Part shown: piece by piece, positions 1 through 5,859 of the stretch
Position numbering within the stretch: the first letter of the stretch is position 1
Layout: the number at the start of each line of letters is the position of its first letter
NCBI GenBank assembly: GCA_946405475.1
Contig: CAMJHI010000138.1
Coordinates: 1-6,483 of the forward strand
Direction of reading: 5' to 3'
DNA: 6,483 nt
Source of the DNA: an uncultured Clostridia bacterium
GTDB lineage: Bacteria; Bacillota; Clostridia; Oscillospirales; Acutalibacteraceae
Translations under genes and position numbers: made by a program
Notes under the pieces: generated by a model
What the model was told of the DNA's origin: nothing
What the model saw: the letters and a program-made list of their open reading frames with translations, nothing else
Database searches by the model: none

Positions 1-2
1 AT

Positions 3-164
3 CCCGTGAAGGGCAAGGGGAAGACCTCCGACCTCGCCAAGTGGCTCGTCAACCACGCGCCGCAGTGCAAGGGATACATCTACGGCCATCTCCATCGGTG
101 GCGTCCGGAATGGATCCATACGGACTGGAAAAAGGCGCAGACCTTCCGCGAATCCAGCCAATAG
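3..164 (+). CDS. Metallophosphoesterase (calcineurin-like), C-terminal fragment, chimeric 3' end
   Basis: This frame is open from the left edge and ends in a TAG at 162-164. It contains a GHLH motif (84-95) preceded by a short hydrophobic stretch (Gly-Tyr-Ile-Tyr). That is the layout of the last metal-binding block (GHxH) of calcineurin-like phosphoesterases, which hydrolyse phosphoesters using a two-metal centre. The upstream residues (a 'LAKWLVNHAPQCKG' helix-strand) also fit the family. The start and all earlier metal motifs lie outside the window. The stop is probably not the native one: from about 110-160 the same bases also read convincingly as an acyltransferase on the other strand, so the true C-terminus is probably lost at a junction. 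Family assignment rests on one motif and its context; substrate unknown. Confidence 0.45.
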   Translation, partial: PVKGKGKTSDLAKWLVNHAPQCKGYIYGHLHRWRPEWIHTDWKKAQTFRESSQ

Positions 165-673
165 CCCAGATAATAAAACGGATAGAACACGATGATGCGG
201 GACAGGCAGAACGCGTCGCCGATGGACGTGTCGTACCCCGCCAGACAGGCCAGCAGCACGGAAAAAATCAGCACATAGACGGGCTTGAGCTTTTCAAACA
301 CGATGGTGAGAAAGCCGAAGGCGAACAGACAAAAGGCGTACCACGGCTCGCCGCTGTCGGCAAAAACCGTGACCCGCGGCAACACGCCCGTGGTGGCCCA
401 GTTGGCCGCAAAGTTGATGACTTTAATAAAAATATACAATCCCAGATACGTCGCAATGTGACTGTAGCGGCGCTGCGTGACGTTGCGCTTGCTGACCAGA
501 CCGGACACGAACAAGAACAGCGGCATGTGAAAGGTATAGATGATAAAGCGCATCATGCCGGTCGCGTGCGACACGTTGGCGTACAGATCCGCCGCATGCC
601 CCAGAACGACCAGAAAGATCAGCAGCAGTTTCAGGTTATCCAGTTTGTCGAAGCGTTCGGTTGCCGTTTGCAA
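80..673 (-). CDS. Acyltransferase-3 family membrane protein (sugar O-acetylase-like), truncated at its C-terminus
   Basis: Integral membrane protein of the acyltransferase-3 family, the group that includes fucose 4-O-acetylase-like enzymes, which transfer acyl groups to cell-surface sugars. Evidence is the N-terminal 'LDNLKLLLIFLVVLGH' block with the conserved His26, the 'FHMPLFLFVSGL' block (residues 48-59), and several further membrane helices to about residue 173. Family members are usually about 330-380 residues; here the recognisable part ends near residue 175-185 (about nt 120-150). The last 10-20 residues (Arg/Trp-rich, ending at a TAG at 80-82) are antisense to the phosphoesterase reading and look spurious. 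The start is TTG at 671-673: a stop lies only seven codons upstream, there is no earlier ATG or GTG, and a G-rich stretch (682-686) sits about 8 nt ahead. The next Met (40) would cut into the first conserved region. It lies just after the operon terminator, so it is probably a separate unit. Acceptor sugar unknown. Confidence 0.7.
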   Translation of the reverse strand: MQTATERFDKLDNLKLLLIFLVVLGHAADLYANVSHATGMMRFIIYTFHMPLFLFVSGLVSKRNVTQRRYSHIATYLGLYIFIKVINFAANWATTGVLPRVTVFADSGEPWYAFCLFAFGFLTIVFEKLKPVYVLIFSVLLACLAGYDTSIGDAFCLSRIIVFYPFYYLGYWLDSRKVCAFFQSVWIHSGRHRWRWP

Positions 674-689
674 AGAAGAAAACCCCCAG

Positions 690-728
690 TATCACAAAAA
701 CGCCCGCAAACCGTTTTGCTTGCGGGCA
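690..728 (-). terminator. Rho-independent terminator of the ftsEX-hydrolase operon
   Basis: On the minus strand, 10 nt after the S41 stop codon, a 10-bp stem (arms 718-727 and 702-711, one G-T pair) encloses a 6-nt A-rich loop and is followed by a T-rich run (697-701 read as TTTTT). The arms are GC-rich (GCCCGCAAGC type). This is a canonical intrinsic terminator closing the operon. It ends only about 20 nt before the TTG start of the acyltransferase gene, so that gene needs readthrough or a promoter inside the S41 3' end; no clear promoter was seen there. Confidence 0.85.
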
Positions 729-736
729 GGATAGAA

Positions 737-1948
737 TCAATCGTCGGATGACAGTCTGGCCAGCGCCGCGGCAAGCTGGTTGTCATCGCCAACGTTTTCC
801 AGGCTGTGCGACTGCTCCACACGGGACGCAAGCTCCACAGCTTCATCCGGCTTCAGCCCTTTGCCGTCGCTGTAAAAATCGCCGTTGTAGGTGCGCACCC
901 GAGCCACGGTCAGCGAGATCGCGCTGCCGTTTTCCATTTCAAAAACCTTCTGCAGCGTCAATTCACCGGCGGTTTCGGTGCCGAGCAGCGTGCACTTGGA
1001 AAAATCGTGCAGCTGTGCCGCCAGCAGCTCCGCCGCGCCGGAGGTCGCGCCGTCAGTCAGCACCACGATGCCCTTGGGGAACGTGATGCACTGCGTGTCG
1101 GAAGTGAAATTCATCAGCACCTTATCGTCCTTGCCGATCGCGCTGGCGATGGCGCCGGTGGTTTCCGCGCCGCTGGGCAGCAGCAGATCCACCGTGGCGG
1201 AGGCGTTTTCGACCAAGCCCTCATCACAGCCGCGCACGTCGATGATCAGCGCGGTCACGCCCTGATCGTTGAGGGAGGCGATCTCCTGCGCGAACTGCTG
1301 CGCCGTGTTGGCATAAAAGCCGGTGATGCGCACGTAGCCGGTTTTGCCGAGAACAGAAGAGCTGACCGTGCGGGCCAGACCGCGCACGACCGACACCGTT
1401 TTGCGGCTGCCGCCGCGTTCATACGTCAGGCTCACCGTGTTGAAGCGGCGGCCGACCTGCAGGGAATCCATGACGGCGTAGGCGTTGGAGGCGTCGACCT
1501 TTTGGTTGTCGAGCGCCACGATGACGTCGCCGGTTTTCAGCTCCGCGCTTTCGGCGGAGGAATCGGGATAAACCTGCGTGATCACCATTTTGTCGGCGGC
1601 CGCGTCATAGGACACGTCCACGCCGATGCCGCCCTCCCCTGCCATGCGGCGGGTGTATTCGATGTATTCCTTGGCGGTCATGTAAAAGCTGCCGGGATCG
1701 TCCAGCCCCTTCATGTAGCCCTGCGCCGTGTGCGAAAACAGGGCGTCGTCATCAAAATCGCCGTAAAAGTTGGTGCGGACGTAATCGTCGATCGCGGAAT
1801 AGCCGTCATAAAGCTCAGAACGGTTTGACAGTCTGGAAACCAGACCGTTGTAGATTTTTTGCGACACCGTCATGGTGATGGCGAAGGTGGCGGTGATGCT
1901 CAGAAAAATGAGCGCGACCGTCAGGCCGATTGAGATTTTTTTATTCAC
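737..1948 (-). CDS. S41 (CtpA-like) PDZ protein, probably a catalytically inactive pseudoprotease
   Basis: Homologue of carboxy-terminal processing proteases, 403 residues. Layout: N-terminal signal anchor (5-28); helical cap (45-100, with a 'GYMKGLDDPGSFYMTAKEY' block); PDZ domain (about 105-190); S41 core (about 200-370). It should sit on the outer face of the membrane. Active enzymes use Ser and Lys 25 residues apart (for example E. coli Prc Ser430/Lys455) plus a Gln. Here the Lys position in 'GTETAGELTLQ' is Glu329 and the residue 25 before it is Gly304; the only nearby Ser (303) is shifted by one. Gln333 remains. The usual 'DLRNNPGG' strand-turn is 'DVRGCDEG'. The reading frame is intact. 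Start is GTG at 1946-1948, giving Met-Asn-Lys-Lys before the anchor; the only SD-like element (GAAAGG, 1963-1968) is 14 nt away, so translation may be weak. It follows the M23 gene by 27 bp. Family is secure; inactivity is inferred from motif alignment by eye. Confidence 0.88.
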   Translation of the reverse strand: MNKKISIGLTVALIFLSITATFAITMTVSQKIYNGLVSRLSNRSELYDGYSAIDDYVRTNFYGDFDDDALFSHTAQGYMKGLDDPGSFYMTAKEYIEYTRRMAGEGGIGVDVSYDAAADKMVITQVYPDSSAESAELKTGDVIVALDNQKVDASNAYAVMDSLQVGRRFNTVSLTYERGGSRKTVSVVRGLARTVSSSVLGKTGYVRITGFYANTAQQFAQEIASLNDQGVTALIIDVRGCDEGLVENASATVDLLLPSGAETTGAIASAIGKDDKVLMNFTSDTQCITFPKGIVVLTDGATSGAAELLAAQLHDFSKCTLLGTETAGELTLQKVFEMENGSAISLTVARVRTYNGDFYSDGKGLKPDEAVELASRVEQSHSLENVGDDNQLAAALARLSSDD

Positions 1949-1975
1949 GAACCGAACACAAACCTTTCGTTGTTG

Positions 1976-3313
1976 TTATTTGGGCAGCGTGATGTACCCG
2001 TTCATGGGGTTGGTCGTTTTGCCGTTGACGCGCACTTCAAAATGCAGATGCGGCCCGGTGGCGTAGCCGGTGGAACCGACGCGGCCGATGACCTGACCCT
2101 GCGTCACCTTCGCGCCCTGCTTCACGGCGATCGAGTCGCAGTGCGCATACAGCGTGGCGATACCGTCGCCGTGGTCGATCACGATATAGTTGCCGTAGCC
2201 CTTGCTGACCTCCGCCGTGTGCACGACGCCGTCACGCACGGCATAGATCGGTTTCTGATTGATGCCGGGCGCGGCAAAATCCGTGCCGGTGTGCAGCTTG
2301 TATTCCCCCGTAATCGGGTGAACGCGGTTACCGTAGGGCGAAGAAATATAGACGCCGCTGCATTTGAGCGGGAAGATCATCTTTTTGGAACCGGTCGCCT
2401 TGTTGTCAGTGGTCTTTGAGCCGGTCTGTGCCAGCCGCTCCTCAATCTGCCGGTTGGCCTTATCCAGCTCTTTTTCCTGCTGCCGGATCAAGGCAACGTA
2501 TTCCGCGCTTTGTTTGTTGAGGGCATTCAGTTCCTTCTGCGCGTCGCTGTACTGCGCCTTGATCTGCTTTTGCTTGGTGTTCAGCTTCGCCGTGGAAGAC
2601 TCCACATCCTGCTTCGCGGTATCCAGCGCCGCTTTCCTGCTGTCAAGCTGGGCCTTTTTGCCCTTGACCTCTTCTTTACTGCCGTTGAGCGAGGTTTTCA
2701 GCGTTTCCAGTTCACCGATGTCGTTTTCAATGGTCGCCATCAGATCGTTGTCGTGCTGCGCCACGCGCATGAGCAGCTCCGTTCTGGTGAGCAGGGTGGA
2801 AAAATCCTGCGCGGTGAGCAAAAATTCCAGCGCGGTGCCGTTGCCCGCCATATACATGGCGCGAATGCGGGCTTTGAGCAGCAAATAGGCTTGAGACAGT
2901 GCGGTTTGCTTGTCGGCGATGGCGGACTCGGTCGCTTTGATCTGCTGATCGAGCGAGCGGATCTGCCCGGTGATGACGTTGATCTGCGCCGTGGTGTTGC
3001 CGATATCCGCCTTGAGCAGATCCAGACGGGACGTGAGCAGATTGATCTGATCGGCCGTTTCACCGATCTGGCTGTAGATGTTGCTGACAGTCTGCTTCTG
3101 CGCCTTTTTTTCCTGATTGACCTGATTGAGCTTGGCTTTGTTTTTCTTTAAATCACTTTCAATTTGTTTGGATTTATCCTGCAGGTCGGCAAGCGACTGC
3201 GTCGTCGGCTCGCTCGCCTGCGCGAGGGAAAACGTGCCGCTAAACAGCAGCAACGCCGCCAGCAGCGCGCAAAGAAGCCGGGTCGCCGGCCGCGCGTTTT
3301 TGAAAAATGACAT
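1976..3313 (-). CDS. Secreted coiled-coil peptidoglycan hydrolase with active LytM/M23 domain (paralogue A)
   Basis: Predicted murein DD-endopeptidase controlled by FtsEX, 445 residues. Layout: type I signal peptide (1-33, hydrophobic 13-30, cleavage after AQA33); long coiled coil (about 38-297) containing the PcsB/CwlO-type 'RAMYMAGNGTALEFLLTAQD' block (151-170), in a region that in such partners contacts FtsX; short linker (298-310); LytM domain (312-441). Zinc ligands and catalytic His are all present: His341-x3-Asp345, His391 in 'YAH', and His422-x-His424 in 'GPHLHFE'. Unlike EnvC or NlpD, whose LytM sites are degenerate, this should be an active enzyme that cleaves peptide cross-links outside the membrane. 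Start ATG at 3311-3313 is supported by GGAGGGG at 3321-3327. It lies 109 bp after paralogue B and is its tandem duplicate: 45 of 50 residues match across the block starting at residue 146. Confidence 0.93.
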   Translation of the reverse strand: MSFFKNARPATRLLCALLAALLLFSGTFSLAQASEPTTQSLADLQDKSKQIESDLKKNKAKLNQVNQEKKAQKQTVSNIYSQIGETADQINLLTSRLDLLKADIGNTTAQINVITGQIRSLDQQIKATESAIADKQTALSQAYLLLKARIRAMYMAGNGTALEFLLTAQDFSTLLTRTELLMRVAQHDNDLMATIENDIGELETLKTSLNGSKEEVKGKKAQLDSRKAALDTAKQDVESSTAKLNTKQKQIKAQYSDAQKELNALNKQSAEYVALIRQQEKELDKANRQIEERLAQTGSKTTDNKATGSKKMIFPLKCSGVYISSPYGNRVHPITGEYKLHTGTDFAAPGINQKPIYAVRDGVVHTAEVSKGYGNYIVIDHGDGIATLYAHCDSIAVKQGAKVTQGQVIGRVGSTGYATGPHLHFEVRVNGKTTNPMNGYITLPK

Positions 3314-3422
3314 GATCCTGCCCCTCCGTGTTTGGTTTCATGAAACTGCGAACAGAAACGGGTTGCGGAAGAAACGAAAATGTTTTCATGCAGAAACTGC
3401 GTGGGGAAGCGGGACTGCTCTT
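3314..3422 (-). other. 109-bp spacer between the two M23 paralogues with two related dyads
   Basis: This is the only sizeable gap inside the operon. It contains a perfect 12-bp palindrome (GTTTCATGAAAC, 3335-3346) extended by CTGCG. A looser copy, GTTTTCATGCAGAAACTGCG, lies at 3382-3401. Both share the order TTTCATG...GAAACTGCG. They could be an operator pair or RNA processing/hairpin sites, or relics of the gene duplication. No convincing -35/-10 promoter and no intrinsic terminator (no GC stem with a T-run) was found, so readthrough transcription of paralogue A is likely. Confidence 0.35.
3321..3327 (-). promoter_or_regulatory. Ribosome binding site of paralogue A
   Basis: Minus strand reads GGAGGGG followed by CAGGATC and ATG, a 7-nt spacing. 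Paralogue B has AAGGAG-CAGGATT-ATG. The shared GGAG..CAGGAT-ATG leader suggests that the duplicated unit included the translation start. Confidence 0.75.
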
Positions 3423-4943
3423 TTATTTCGGCAAGGTCAGATAGCCGTTCATCGGGTCGGTCGTTCTGCCGTCGATACGCACCTCAAAGTGCAGGTGCGG
3501 GCCGGTGGAATAACCGGTCGTGCCGACGCGGCCGATCACCTGACCCTGAACGACCCGGTCGCCCTGAACAACGGAGATCGAATCGCAATGCGCGTAACAG
3601 GTGACGACGCCGGCGCCGTGGTCGACCATGATGAAATTGCCGTAGGCCTTCTGGAACTGGGCGTAGATCACCGTTCCGTCGCGCACGACGTAGATCGGCT
3701 TCTGATAAATGCCGCCGGCCGTGAAATCGGTGCCGGTGTGCAGCTTGTATTCCCCCGTGGTCGGGTGGGTGCGGTAGCCGTAAGGCGATGAAATGTAAAC
3801 GCCGCTGCATTTGAGCGGGAAGATCATTTTGGTGGAGCCGGTCGGCAGATTGAGCGGCGTATCGTCCTCGATCTCGTTGCCCTCTTCATCGGTCACGGGC
3901 TCGCGGGGCGTGATGGGGTCGGTGGTTTTGGAAGCGTTCTGCCGGATATAATCCTCCATCTGCCGGGACACTTCGTCAAGCTGGGCTTCCTGCTGACGGA
4001 TCAGGGCGATGTATTCCGCGCTTTCCTTGTTCATGGAATTCAGCTCGTTCTGTGCCTGAACGTACTGATTCTTCATTTCATTCTGCTTGGAAGCCAGCAG
4101 AGCGTTGGTGGACTGCACGTCCTGCCGGGTATGGTTGAGCGCCGTCTGCTTGCCGTCAAGGTCGCTCTTTTTGCTGTCGACCATCTCGCGGCTGCCGGTG
4201 AGCGTGGACTGAAGCGTTTCCAGTGCGCCGATGTCGGTTTTAATGGTCGCCATCAGGTCGTTATCGTGCTGCGCCACGCGCATGAGCAATTCGGCACGGG
4301 TGAGCAGGGTGGAAAAGTCCTGCGAGGTGAGCAGAAATTCGAGCGTGGAACCGTTGCCCGCCATATACATGGCGCGAAGCCGCGCCTTGAGCAGCGTATA
4401 GGCCTCGTTCAGCGCCGTTTTTTTATCGGCGATGGCGGTCTCGGTCGCTTTGATCTGCCCGTCGAGCGATTTGATCTGCCCGGTGATGATCGTGATCTGA
4501 TTCGTGGTGTTGCTGATATCCACATTCAGCAGATTGATGCGGGAAGAGAGCAGATTGATCTGGTTCTGCGTGGTGTCGATCTGGCTGTAAATGGTTTTGA
4601 CGACCTTTTTCTGCTCCTTCTTTTCGCTGCTGACCTGATTGAGCTTTTCTTCGTTTTCTTTCAGCTCGTCTTCGATTTTGTTGTATTGATCCTGCAGTTC
4701 ATCGAGCGACTGCGTCGATTCCTCGGGCTTGGGCGCCTCGGTCGGCGTTTCGGCCGCCGTTGTTTCAGCGGGCGGCTCGGTCGCCGGTTCGGGCTGCGTG
4801 ACCGCCTGCGCGGTCGTGGGATCGGGGATCTCGATCATATTGTCCGCCGAAGCGGGCAGGTGGAACAAAAACAGCGCAGCCAGCAGCACGCACAGGCAGC
4901 GGAAAGATTTACTCGTGATCCATGCTGACGTTTTCGCTGTCAT
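3423..4943 (-). CDS. Secreted coiled-coil peptidoglycan hydrolase with active LytM/M23 domain (paralogue B)
   Basis: Predicted FtsEX-controlled peptidoglycan endopeptidase, 506 residues. Layout: type I signal peptide (1-33, cleavage after ASA33); a Pro/Thr/Glu/Ala-rich segment (37-77) absent from paralogue A; coiled coil (about 78-338) with the 'RAMYMAGNGSTLEFLLTSQD' block (190-209); an acidic linker (341-370, several Glu/Asp); LytM domain (373-502). The active site is complete: His402, Asp406, His452, His483 and His485. Start ATG at 4941-4943 lies within the end of ftsX (35-nt overlap) and has an excellent AAGGAG at 4951-4956, so translation is probably coupled to ftsX. Being directly next to ftsX, it is the likely principal FtsX partner. 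Domain order is like PcsB/CwlO/EnvC partners, but with a true LytM catalytic domain. No lipobox is seen, so it should be released or held by FtsX and the wall. Confidence 0.93.
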   Translation of the reverse strand: MTAKTSAWITSKSFRCLCVLLAALFLFHLPASADNMIEIPDPTTAQAVTQPEPATEPPAETTAAETPTEAPKPEESTQSLDELQDQYNKIEDELKENEEKLNQVSSEKKEQKKVVKTIYSQIDTTQNQINLLSSRINLLNVDISNTTNQITIITGQIKSLDGQIKATETAIADKKTALNEAYTLLKARLRAMYMAGNGSTLEFLLTSQDFSTLLTRAELLMRVAQHDNDLMATIKTDIGALETLQSTLTGSREMVDSKKSDLDGKQTALNHTRQDVQSTNALLASKQNEMKNQYVQAQNELNSMNKESAEYIALIRQQEAQLDEVSRQMEDYIRQNASKTTDPITPREPVTDEEGNEIEDDTPLNLPTGSTKMIFPLKCSGVYISSPYGYRTHPTTGEYKLHTGTDFTAGGIYQKPIYVVRDGTVIYAQFQKAYGNFIMVDHGAGVVTCYAHCDSISVVQGDRVVQGQVIGRVGTTGYSTGPHLHFEVRIDGRTTDPMNGYLTLPK

Positions 4944-5859
4944 AATCCTGCTCCTTCAAGTATTTATTCATGGAAACGTAGCTGCCGAACGCGCCGGTCA
5001 GAACGCCGACGGCAACAAAGGCGGCCAGAAGAAGGCCGGCATAATTGGAAAACGGGATCGGCTTGGCGGCCAGCACCGAAAGCAGGCTCGTCACCGCGTT
5101 GGAGATTGCCCGATACAGCGCCCAGACGAGGCCGAGAGAAAGCAGACCGGCCACGACGCCGAGCACCACGCCCTCCACCATGAAAGGCCAGCGGATGAAC
5201 CACTTGGTGGCGCCGACCGATTTCATGATCATGATCTCCAGCCGGCGGCTGTACATGGTCACGCGCACCGTGTTGGCGATGATGAACAGGGAAACCACCA
5301 GCAGAACGATGATCACGACCACGCTGATCGAGCCGACCGTCTGCTTGAGCGAGGTCAGCTTTCTGGCAAAGTCGCGGTTCTGACGGATGTTGAGCACGTT
5401 GTCGAGCTGCTTGAGCGAGGCGACCGTCTGATCGTACTGCGCCATATCGTCGAGCGTGACCTCATAGGCGTCGGGCAAAGGATTGTCTTCCATGCCGTCA
5501 AACAGCGCCGCCGCGCTGCCGATGGATGCGAGCACCTCGGGGAACGCCTCTTCTTTGGAAATGAACCGGCACCGTTCCACGTTGGGCAGCGCCTTGATCT
5601 CGCGCCCCATGGTGCTGATCTGCTCTTCAGTCGCCTCATCCTGAATGAAGATCATGATGACGTTCTGTTCGGACACGGCGCCGAGGAGTGAGTTGATGTT
5701 GATAAACGACAGAAACGCCGCGCCGATGAGCACCATGCAGGAAAGCAGAACGGTGACCGACGCCAGCGACATGAGCTTGTGCGTGCGAATGCCGCGCAGC
5801 CCCTCCTTGGTGAGGTAGCCGAGGCTCGCGTGGCCGGAGCGTTCGGGTCTATTGGCCAT
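4909..5859 (-). CDS. ftsX: Cell division ABC transporter-like membrane protein FtsX
   Basis: Membrane subunit of FtsEX, which does not transport but transmits ATP hydrolysis by FtsE to wall hydrolases outside the cell. 316 residues from the chosen start. Topology: cytoplasmic N-terminus, TM1 (30-52), extracellular domain (about 53-174, the expected hydrolase-binding loop), TM2 (177-198), TM3 (222-247), TM4 (273-295), short acidic tail. The 'ANTVRVTMYSRRLEIMIMK' coupling segment followed by 'SVGATKWFIRWPFMVEG' after TM2 is the family signature. The ATG at 5857-5859 is preferred over an earlier TTG-type start at 5916 because a GGAGGT (5867-5872) sits 7 nt upstream and the preceding 19 residues are antisense-like and out of family. 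It overlaps ftsE by 11 nt and paralogue B by 35 nt, indicating tight co-translation. Confidence 0.95.
   Translation of the reverse strand: MANRPERSGHASLGYLTKEGLRGIRTHKLMSLASVTVLLSCMVLIGAAFLSFININSLLGAVSEQNVIMIFIQDEATEEQISTMGREIKALPNVERCRFISKEEAFPEVLASIGSAAALFDGMEDNPLPDAYEVTLDDMAQYDQTVASLKQLDNVLNIRQNRDFARKLTSLKQTVGSISVVVIIVLLVVSLFIIANTVRVTMYSRRLEIMIMKSVGATKWFIRWPFMVEGVVLGVVAGLLSLGLVWALYRAISNAVTSLLSVLAAKPIPFSNYAGLLLAAFVAVGVLTGAFGSYVSMNKYLKEQDYDSENVSMDHE
4951..4956 (-). promoter_or_regulatory. Strong Shine-Dalgarno inside ftsX for paralogue B
   Basis: AAGGAG lies within the ftsX 3' coding end, 7 nt before the ATG at 4943. It decides the start of paralogue B and fixes the 35-nt gene overlap. Confidence 0.85.

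Noticed and set aside
41..751. 236-codon plus-strand frame at the left end
   Set aside because: Antisense to a well-recognised acyltransferase; charged low-complexity composition; not the frame that carries the GHLH motif.
806..1828. Long plus-strand open frame of 340 codons opposite the S41 gene
   Set aside because: Composition is Arg/His/Gly/Ala-rich with no family resemblance, and the minus-strand S41 protein fully explains the DNA. It is a typical high-GC antisense shadow.
3314..3422. Internal promoter or terminator in the spacer
   Set aside because: No convincing -35/-10 pair and no GC stem followed by a T-run could be found by eye.
3423..4943. Lipoprotein signal for the M23 proteins (Cys near the N-terminus)
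   Set aside because: The cysteines (Cys16/Cys18 in B, Cys15 in A) lie inside or before the hydrophobic core without a lipobox. AXA signal peptidase I sites follow at residue 33.
1976..4943. EnvC/NlpD-type degenerate activators
   Set aside because: All five His/Asp positions of the M23 active site are present in both proteins, so enzyme activity is the simpler reading.
4131..5691. Plus-strand frames of 265 and 320 codons opposite paralogue B and ftsX
   Set aside because: No ribosome binding site or domain. They look alike between the paralogues only because the sense genes are duplicates.
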